DNA of 19,445 bases from Theristus sp. LFF4_11 (Eukaryota; Nematoda; Chromadorea; Monhysterida; Xyalidae). The translations under genes and the position numbers were made by a program. The notes beneath the pieces were generated by a model. That model was not told the DNA's origin and searched no databases. It worked only from the letters and a program-made list of their open reading frames with translations. The stretch lies in contig JASANC010003283.1 in the NCBI GenBank assembly GCA_030248135.1, positions 1-19,445 on the forward strand. Direction: 5' to 3'. Below are positions 15,901 to 19,445 of this stretch, piece after piece (within the stretch, counting starts at the first letter, position 1; each line of letters starts with the position of its first letter).

Positions 15901-18620
15901 ACTGTGTCGAACTGAACTGGTGAAGCATAATTTTGCAGAAGCTTTTGTGGCAAGGGTCTAGTGAAATACGATGAAGACAAGGTGACTGTTAAACTACCTA
16001 CTTGTAAGTGCAGGTGCAGACTGACTGACGGTGTTGTCGATTTGCAAAGGGTAACTGCTGAAATGTTATTTTTCGAACGCAATCCGCTACCGGTTTCACT
16101 TTGCAGTTCTGCAAATCTCGCCCCCTAATCGGGGTCAGCTATCCGGTCTTTTTGCAACCGTCCCTCCCCGCTCTCCCCACACCTACACGGTCACTGCCCA
16201 ATTTATTGAACGGTTTTCAGTTTATTGAACGTGCTGCCCTGGAAACCAATAAAAGCGAAATTGATTTGATTTGAAACAAAAAATTGAGTAGCATTGGGTG
16301 GCAAAATAGCAAATTGGGTCGGTTGTATGCCCGAAAACAGCATTTCACGCTGCTCAAAATCACTAATTTTGATGTATTTCCTATTTTGAGTTCAAGATGC
16401 CAAGTTCTGGAAATTTTAGGAGCTGGGAAGCATTCGGTTTTTTATGGTTTTAAAACGGTTTTAAAACGGAAAAGAAACCGTTTTTTTCTGCAATATAAAA
16501 AACCGGTTTTTTTAACCCCACGTGTGACCACCACCAACCAATCAGCTGATTCCCTATAATTTCCAGTTCGACTGTATACGTTTGAAAATGTCTCGAAACA
16601 GAAACAACAAAAAAAACGCCGCTGCTTCGCAGGCACAACGGACGCGCCGGCCGAGCTGACGCATTCGCCGGGGCCTCGCGAACGAGATGTGCAGTTCATT
16701 TTGGAGGAGATCAGGGAGTACCTGAGCAGTGACATATCAGGTGCGGCCGGCTTTGTGCGGCTGTTGTGGTGGTTGTTGAGGACGTTTGCCAGGTGACAAG
16801 TTTGGTCTCTGGTCAGGTGACTACCAGTGGCCGTGTGGTGAGTCGGGCGCGCTGCCTCCCCGACGGTGTGAATACTCCTTCGGAGGGCCAAGTAGATTCC
16901 AGGCACCTGATTATCGGGAGCCCATTGATCTGTCAGTGCTTCACCATAGTTGTTTTTTATTCGTTGATCGTCAAACATGTGAAAGCTCGGTTCAGATTTC
17001 TTCATCCGGTGCCTGGGTGTGTAGCTACAAACAAATCCGGAAATCGAGTGAAGCATGGGCAAGTAAGAGCGATCTGAAATCGGTTGTTTGTTTGGGCCAC
17101 CCTGTCGGTGTTCTTGTTCGCATTTCAGTGCGTCGTGGCGACGTTCTGAGCGCCTGGGCTGGCCTGCGCCCGTTGGTGCGCGATCCGAACAAGAAGGACA
17201 CGAAATCGCTCGCTCGCAATCACATCATTGAAGTGAGCGACTCGAAGCTGATCACGATTGGTGGTGAGTCTCCTTTTTTGAGTTCCGCGAACGCCAATTC
17301 TTGTACCATGATTACGGTTTGTTGCTGAAGCATTTGATGTAGAGTATGGCCGAATGAATAAGGCAGTCCTTAGTCTTACATCAAAGGCGGGATTAGTCAC
17401 CGACTAGGAGTTGTGCTTTTTTCAAGAGTGCCAAGATAATTGCCAATCGTGTGTGCAATGGACAACGAACGAGCAGAATTCAATTAAATAAACACGATAA
17501 GGTTGATAAACAGTCGGCTTTCTGAACGGCCTTTTTCTATCACTCAAATTTCTCGCGCTCCTTGCACCCTGAAAAACAGCTGCCATGTTTACTCGGCCAT
17601 TTCGTGTGTCTGTTTCTCATTTTCCTTCAAGTTTGTCACTTTTGACCTCTCAAATTTTGAAGAAACAAAAAAAAAGATTTCCATCGAAAACAACAACAAC
17701 AAAAACAAAGAAACCGCCGCGTTGCAGGCGGCAAATGGACGACGTATCGTCAGATGGCCGAAGAGGTCGTGGACACGTGCATCAAGCAGCACGACCTGAA
17801 GACGCTGCGGCCGTGCGTCACGATGGGACTGCTGCTCGAGGGCGCGCACGACTGGGACCCGCTGCTCTACATCAAGCTCGTCCAGGACTATGGACTTGAG
17901 GAGGACGTGAGTGGTGCAACGTGCTGGTGGGTGGTGTTGACTTGGTGTTGACTTGTTGTTGTTGTTGTTGTTGTTGTTGACTTGCTGTTGTTGTTGTTGT
18001 TGACTTGCTGTTGTTGTTGTTGTTGACTTGCTGTTGTTGTTGTTGTTGTTGTTGTTGACTTGCTGTTGTTGACTTGCTGTTGTTGTTGTTCATTTGCTGC
18101 TGACGAATGTTGTTTGTAAACTCGATATCAATATCCACTGTCTGTCGTTCCACACAAGATCCACCCGAAGCTGATTCAAAATTATTTGGTGACGTATCAT
18201 GACAACTTTTGCATCAAGCAAGCAGTAAACTGATTTCTCCTCATCTTGTTCCATGAAACAAAATTGCTATCCCTTGCGGAGACGCAGTGAGTCACGCGCA
18301 TAACTAAAACGAAAGATCGTGCAAAAATGATGTCAGATTTACTGTACTCGATCTGACATTGGCATTGGATTAGATCGGATCAACGTTGCGATGCCAACAC
18401 TGACATTGGAGACAAGATGACGTATTGTGTTTTATGCGACGATACACAACGACGTTGTTTCATCGTTTTTGTTTTCGTTTCTTTTTAGGTTGCCCGCCAT
18501 TTGGCGACCGACTACGGTGATCGTTCGTTTGCAGTGGCGAAATTGGCGTCAGTAACCGGCAAACGTTGGCCGATCACTGGCAAACGATTGCATCCGGAGT
18601 TTCCGATTCTTGAAGCTGAG
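6855..18620 (+). CDS. GPD2: Mitochondrial glycerol-3-phosphate dehydrogenase (FAD), 12 exons, 3'-partial
   Basis: Oxidises sn-glycerol 3-phosphate to dihydroxyacetone phosphate on the outer face of the inner mitochondrial membrane and passes electrons through FAD to ubiquinone (glycerol-phosphate shuttle). Joined exons: 6855-6983, 7850-8027, 8294-8418, 12173-12270, 12806-12969, 13311-13470, 14130-14264, 14924-15009, 16633-16740, 17129-17263, 17728-17906, 18489-18620. The total is 1629 nt, 543 codons, with no stop. Residues 1-43 have a basic start and a hydrophobic segment (about 11-30). The first family signature, [18 protein letters not shown], is at 86-103. [20 protein letters not shown] is at 115-134, and the second signature [11 protein letters not shown] at 440-450. 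By comparison with human GPD2, the end of the C-terminal domain and any EF-hands are missing because they lie past 19445. Bacterial GlpD paralogy is excluded by the introns and animal-type sequence. Confidence 0.95.
6984..7849. other. GPD2 intron 1 with possible alternative start
   Basis: 866 bp. T-rich at the 5' side, no recognisable transposon. Near its 3' end an acceptor-like TTTCAG (7751-7756) is followed by an ATG at 7781, in frame with exon 2 and with no stop to 7850. Two TGACGTCA palindromes (7560-7567 and 7743-7750) are present. Confidence 0.6.
7850..8027 (+). CDS. GPD2: GPD2 exon 2 (codons 44-103), FAD-binding signature
   Basis: Begins [12 protein letters not shown] and carries LPTRQQLV and [14 protein letters not shown], the Rossmann-type dinucleotide fold that binds the ADP part of FAD. 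Acceptor CCCCAG/AAA. The reading frame is also open upstream to TTTCAG at 7756, so a longer exon cannot be excluded; spacing relative to the human protein favours 7850. Donor AGAG/GTGGGG, phase 1, placed so the junction restores SRGLKT. Confidence 0.85.
8028..8293. other. GPD2 intron 2
   Basis: 266 bp, opens with a G-run directly at the donor and ends GCTGCAG. No element recognised. Confidence 0.85.
8294..8418 (+). CDS. GPD2: GPD2 exon 3 (codons 103-144)
   Basis: Encodes [20 protein letters not shown] followed by [12 protein letters not shown], the most conserved block of FAD-dependent G3P dehydrogenases around the flavin. Acceptor GCTGCAG, donor CAG/GTATGG, ends in phase 0 after LEQ. Confidence 0.95.
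8735..9564 (-). pseudogene. hAT transposase remnant, outer copy
   Basis: Reading leftward, the 9010-9564 frame contains [20 protein letters not shown] followed by [11 protein letters not shown], the DPRFK block typical of hAT transposases. A second frame, 8735-9013, holds [20 protein letters not shown] then [11 protein letters not shown] and [17 protein letters not shown], the hAT C-terminal dimerisation domain. The two pieces are in different frames, with a shift near 9075-9115 at an A-run after EPEPK. The DNA-binding and N-terminal catalytic parts are not recognisable in the 1.5-kb element, so it cannot encode a complete enzyme. Confidence 0.85.
9669..11167 (+). mobile_element. hAT transposon, inner copy inserted in the outer copy
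   Basis: Same family as the surrounding element, opposite orientation. Left end TAGGGATGGAGCCGG, right end (complement) TAGGGATGGATCCGG. A perfect 8-bp target duplication GCTGGCAG flanks it (9661-9668 and 11168-11175), and the outer copy's sequence resumes exactly after it. Its 1499 bp equal the reconstructed outer length within 5 bp. Transposase remnant on the plus strand. Confidence 0.93.
10097..10912 (+). pseudogene. hAT transposase remnant, inner copy
   Basis: Counterpart of the outer remnant. A piece around 10205-10290 reads [20 protein letters not shown] in one frame. Then [20 protein letters not shown] and [11 protein letters not shown] (from about 10316) occur in another. After a shift at the A-run near 10550, [20 protein letters not shown] follows, then a stop near 10727. 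The C-terminal dimerisation block has lost several residues between RRYLA and FSEARQV (about 10778-10800). Multiple frameshifts make it non-functional. Confidence 0.85.
11512..11640 (+). repeat. Dispersed repeat, copy 2 (unclassified)
   Basis: Co-linear with the complement of 30-165 (shared CAAAATTGG, GATCCGAGT, CCCCTAAATA, CCGGGT, GAGTCGCAG). It lies directly next to the right target duplication of the outer hAT. Confidence 0.55.
11640..11969. other. Intron 3 segment without clear feature
   Basis: No coding potential. AGGGGTGGAAAAAACCCGG near 11849 and TTTTTTTCCTGATGCCACCTCT near 11915-11937 look like the two ends of a very short hAT-type MITE. No convincing target duplication was found. 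Confidence 0.35.
11970..12110. mobile_element. Palindromic MITE (CAGCTGATTGG family), intron 3
   Basis: CCAGCTGATTGGTTGGTGATCACGTCATGCATGC on the left side is mirrored by GCATCACGTGGTCACCAGCCAATCAGCTGG on the right, around an inner TCTG...CAGA pair. The outer tips are not clear, so the ends are approximate. It ends about 60 bp before the exon 4 acceptor. Confidence 0.65.
12173..12270 (+). CDS. GPD2: GPD2 exon 4 (codons 145-177)
   Basis: Encodes [20 protein letters not shown], then [13 protein letters not shown]. Strong acceptor CTTTTTTTCAG. The donor must be AA/GTTCGG to keep phase 2 and give YKWYQVPYF with exon 5; it is a weak donor. Confidence 0.93.
12406..12446. repeat. Short perfect hairpin in intron 4
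   Basis: CACACTGGCACA (12406-12417) and TGTGCCAGTGTG (12435-12446) form a perfect 12-bp stem with a 17-nt loop. Too short for a typical microRNA precursor. Possibly a decayed MITE core. Confidence 0.6.
12608..12737. mobile_element. 130-bp MITE, Harbinger-like, intron 4
   Basis: Ends GGCCCGTTTACACCTGACG and, as complement, GGCCCGTTTATACCTGACG form TIRs of about 24 bp that run into ...TATGC/GCATA. The flanking trinucleotide TAA occurs on both sides (12605-12607 and 12738-12740), as expected for PIF/Harbinger insertions. No coding capacity. Confidence 0.7.
12806..12969 (+). CDS. GPD2: GPD2 exon 5 (codons 177-232)
   Basis: Encodes [40 protein letters not shown] and [15 protein letters not shown]. 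All are characteristic of the FAD-dependent G3P dehydrogenase family. Acceptor ATTCAG, donor GATG/GTGAGC, phase 1. Confidence 0.95.
13140..13279. mobile_element. hAT-type terminal fragment, intron 5
   Basis: The right end reads, as complement, GGGGTTGGCAACGAAAAAAA then ACCGTTTTTTCCC. It resembles the TAGGGTTGGCAC...AAACGG terminus of the intron 8 element at 15718. The left side contains repeated ATATTGAAAAACGAAAAA. No opposite end or target duplication found, so probably a truncated copy. Confidence 0.4.
13311..13470 (+). CDS. GPD2: GPD2 exon 6 (codons 232-285)
   Basis: Encodes [38 protein letters not shown] and [16 protein letters not shown]. The QHNDARMN block is strongly conserved in the family. 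Acceptor CTCGCAG, donor AATG/GTCAGT, phase 2. Confidence 0.95.
13675..13830. mobile_element. 156-bp TA-flanked MITE, intron 6
   Basis: Left end CAGTCGAACTCTATAA, right end (complement) CATTCTAACTCTATAAC. TA on both sides (13673-13674 and 13831-13832). Inner mirrored blocks CTAGCTGATTGGTTG...CAACCAATCAGCTAG and ATGCATG...CATGCAT. It is the most compact intact member of the CAGCTGATTGG family, and the TA site supports a Tc1/mariner-pogo origin. Confidence 0.8.
14130..14264 (+). CDS. GPD2: GPD2 exon 7 (codons 285-330)
   Basis: Encodes [35 protein letters not shown] and [16 protein letters not shown] and the AGVHI.MPGYYS block are family hallmarks. Acceptor AATTGCAG, donor ACAG/GTCAAC, phase 2. 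Confidence 0.95.
14265..14701. other. Intron 7, SINE-free part
   Basis: About 437 bp without recognisable gene, terminal repeats or promoter boxes. A/T-rich in the middle (14440-14480). Confidence 0.5.
14702..14910 (+). repeat. tRNA-derived SINE with (CAA)n tail, copy B, intron 7
   Basis: Plus-strand copy of the SINE at 5758-5971. tRNA-like head ACCCTCGTGGCCTGGTGGTA at 14703-14722, B-box-like GGGGGATCGAGC with a small insertion (GGAAG) in the T-arm, then the same body ending GGTTAGCCGTGGCTAAAAAA and a CAACAGCAACAACAAC tail. Its tail ends about 14 nt before the exon 8 acceptor, so SINE sequence forms the branchpoint region of this intron. Confidence 0.85.
14924..15009 (+). CDS. GPD2: GPD2 exon 8 (codons 330-359)
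   Basis: Encodes [20 protein letters not shown] and [25 protein letters not shown] is a family hallmark. Acceptor TTCCATTGCAG, donor GCAG/GTACAG, phase 1. Its frame is also open upstream through much of the SINE. Confidence 0.95.
15130..15238. mobile_element. 109-bp MITE (CAGCTGATTGG family), intron 8
   Basis: Ends CAGTCTATCTTGC and, as complement, CAGTCCATGTGG; flanked by TG and TA. Contains GTGCAACTAGCTGATTGGTTG and, toward the other end, a GTTGCATAT-like mirror. A short degenerate member. Confidence 0.5.
15239..15577. other. Intron 8 segment without gene
   Basis: No coding potential or repeat ends recognised. Contains TGACGTCA at 15259-15266 and 15402-15409; a third copy is just upstream at 15204-15211. 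Confidence 0.5.
15718..16520. mobile_element. hAT-type non-autonomous element nested in a MITE
   Basis: Left end TAGGGTTGGCACAGG, right end (complement) TGGGGTTAAAAAAACCGG, both followed inward by AAACGG/AAACCG-rich sequence (for example ACGGTTTCTTTTCCG and CGGAAAAGAAACCGT). A perfect 8-bp target duplication CGTGTGAC flanks it (15710-15717 and 16521-16528). No transposase recognisable in the 803 bp. Confidence 0.8.
16225..16274 (+). repeat. Possible retroelement 3' tail
   Basis: GGAAACCAATAAAAGCGAAA followed by TTGATTTGATTTGA resembles the tandem-tail 3' end of a non-LTR retroelement or SINE. The body upstream (about 16100-16230) is C-rich and shows no RNA polymerase III boxes that I recognise. 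Weak call, inside the 15718-16520 element. Confidence 0.25.
16633..16740 (+). CDS. GPD2: GPD2 exon 9 (codons 359-395)
   Basis: Encodes [20 protein letters not shown] and [15 protein letters not shown]. The junction with exon 8 restores TIAGTTD, the conserved family block. Acceptor GCTTCGCAG, donor TCAG/GTGCGG, phase 1. Confidence 0.95.
16741..17128. other. GPD2 intron 9
   Basis: 388 bp, no repeat ends, RNA gene or conserved frame recognised. The long plus-strand frame running into exon 10 (from 16786) is not family-like before 17129. Confidence 0.7.
17129..17263 (+). CDS. GPD2: GPD2 exon 10 (codons 395-440)
   Basis: Encodes [40 protein letters not shown] and LITIGG. RRGDVL.AW.G.RPLV.DP is a family hallmark. 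Acceptor CATTTCAG, strong donor GTGAGT, phase 1. Confidence 0.96.
17264..17727. other. GPD2 intron 10
   Basis: 464 bp, no transposon ends recognised. A CAACAACAACAAAAAC-type purine-rich stretch lies at about 17690-17710, just before the acceptor GCGTTGCAG. Confidence 0.7.
17728..17906 (+). CDS. GPD2: GPD2 exon 11 (codons 440-499), second family signature
   Basis: Starts with [20 protein letters not shown], the second signature of FAD-dependent G3P dehydrogenases, near the isoalloxazine ring. The C-terminal domain entry follows: [36 protein letters not shown]. Strong donor GTGAGT, phase 0. Confidence 0.96.
17934..18100. repeat. (GTT)n and GTTGACTTG minisatellite, intron 11
   Basis: Runs of GTT of variable number separated by about seven GTTGACTTG(C) spacers. 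On the minus strand it gives a poly-Gln/Asn/Ser frame that is a repeat artefact. Confidence 0.95.
18101..18488. other. Distal part of intron 11
   Basis: About 390 bp after the minisatellite, with no gene or repeat end recognised. Words GATCTGACATTGG and related pieces recur loosely around 18330-18410. Acceptor TTTTTAG. Confidence 0.6.
18489..18620 (+). CDS. GPD2: GPD2 exon 12 (codons 500-543)
   Basis: Encodes [34 protein letters not shown] and [10 protein letters not shown], matching the family's C-terminal domain. The frame after GAG loses similarity and reaches a stop within 14 codons, so the exon must end near 18620 with donor GTCGTT (weak), phase 0. Acceptor TAG rather than CAG. Confidence 0.9.
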
Positions 18621-19445
18621 GTCGTTCGCGATTGTTTTTTTTGCAGTTGCTCTGATGTCTGATTGGCTGCATGTGCTTCTTTTTGTAAGGTTAGAGAGTT
18701 GTTTCGATTGATATGAGCAATGTCCAACAAAACAACTCTCGGCTGTAAGTCGATCAAATTGAGCCACGAGAACCTCGGAGAGGCTCGCTAAACATGGGGC
18801 TTTGGTGTGGCGTTGCTACTTTTCTTTATTACCCGAGATGGGAGACTCTTCCACGCAAAATGTACCAGCTGCTGCTCCGTTATGCGTCCGGATTTCTGAA
18901 CGACCTTATTGCGTGGGCCTTAGTTTTCCGCCCCCAGCCCCCATGCGTGCCCGCCGAGGGTGCGGGTCAACTCCGGCCCACGCATTTCCGGCCCACGCAT
19001 TAGCGTCCCGACATTTCCGGCCCACCCATTACCGGCCCACCCATTACCGTCCCACCCATTACCGGCCCGACATTTCCGGCCCACTCATTTCCGGCCCACT
19101 CATTTCCGGTCCGCCCATTACCGGCCCAGCCCAATAATCATCTTTCTGCGCTGTATTTCGCCACGGACAACGAAAATGAACTGAAACCGCACTCTAAATT
19201 GTACTTTCTCTCACCGACATGCTTTTAACAAAAATACTTAAATTTTTTGTTTCAGTTTTCGTTTTCGTTTCGCTTCTATTTGTTCATGACATTGGAACAA
19301 ATGCTTCAGTTTGAATTTCGTCGATGAATCGGTTGATGTGTTTTTATTTATTGCTTTGTTCCGATTGATTTTGCACATTCAATTTCAATAACAACAACAT
19401 GTCTGATAGGTCGACAAAAATAGGAGCAGAGCCAAATTCAATCAT
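18621..19445. other. GPD2 intron 12, runs off the window
   Basis: At least 825 bp. I searched for the conserved continuation of the enzyme (an RR.R.AFL-type block) and did not find it. Contains a 15-bp minisatellite and, at about 19406-19430, a GGTCGACAAAAATAGG word also present at 6662-6677. Confidence 0.75.
18973..19133. repeat. 15-bp minisatellite, about 11 units
   Basis: Units of the form CCGGCCCACCCATTA or CCGGCCCACTCATTT, with two 14-bp variants (CCCGACATTT type). The period is a multiple of three, so plus-strand frames stay open across it (18802-19137 and 18960-19184) and give RPTHY-like repeats. Confidence 0.95.

Larger units (their letters stand above)
15578..16574. mobile_element. 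Palindromic MITE interrupted by a hAT-type element, intron 8
   Basis: The right tip, as complement, is CAGTCGAACTGGAAATTATA then GGGAATCAGCTGATTGG, flanked by TA at 16575-16576. The left arm ACTCTAAATTATAGGGAATC, AGCTGATTGGCTGGTGG mirrors it, but its outermost tip is degenerate, so the start is approximate. Without the 803-bp insert it would be about 190 bp. Confidence 0.7.

Noticed and set aside
17872..18153. Minus-strand poly-Gln/Asn frame
   Set aside because: It is the translation of the GTT-rich minisatellite of intron 11 and has no conserved part.
1..19445. CRISPR array, phage, toxin-antitoxin or other prokaryotic defence system
   Set aside because: Introns, SINEs, MITEs and hAT/MULE elements show a eukaryotic nuclear locus; the tandem repeats lack the repeat-spacer plan.

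Overview
The window is nuclear DNA from an animal. I infer an invertebrate, because the introns are fairly compact, several acceptors are of the TTTTCAG type, and the introns are full of small DNA transposons and tRNA-derived SINEs. The phylum cannot be fixed from the sequence; a nematode is possible but unproven. There is no bacterial-style operon, CRISPR array or phage content.

The one confident host gene is the 5' three quarters of mitochondrial, FAD-dependent glycerol-3-phosphate dehydrogenase (GPD2-like) on the + strand. I could assemble twelve coding exons between 6855 and 18620 into one continuous frame of 543 codons. Every junction keeps phase, every intron is GT-AG, and both signature motifs of the family are intact. 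The last part of the protein (about 180 residues by comparison with the human enzyme) lies beyond the right edge, so intron 12 runs off the window.

The left third (1-6543) holds no recognisable host gene. It is a stack of repeats: MITE fragments and two foldback-like G/C-homopolymer blocks (1312-1932 and 3304-3975); a 1.04-kb palindromic MITE (2132-3169) with a SINE inserted in one arm; and a 2.55-kb Mutator-like element (3991-6543) with arms of about 565 bp and a 9-bp target duplication. That element ends only 311 bp upstream of the GPD2 start codon.

The introns are equally invaded. Intron 3 (3.75 kb) contains a hAT transposon inserted into another copy of the same hAT family in opposite orientation, each flanked by its own perfect 8-bp target duplication. 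Intron 4 carries a Harbinger-like MITE and a small hairpin. Intron 6 carries a TA-flanked MITE. The distal third of intron 7 is a SINE whose tail almost touches the exon 8 acceptor. Intron 8 contains a hAT-type MITE nested in a palindromic MITE. Introns 11 and 12 contain minisatellites.

I found no new multi-gene system. The most notable signals are the nested insertions with intact target duplications, which give relative ages, a possible alternative N-terminus of GPD2 beginning in intron 1, and the long G-run/C-run foldbacks.
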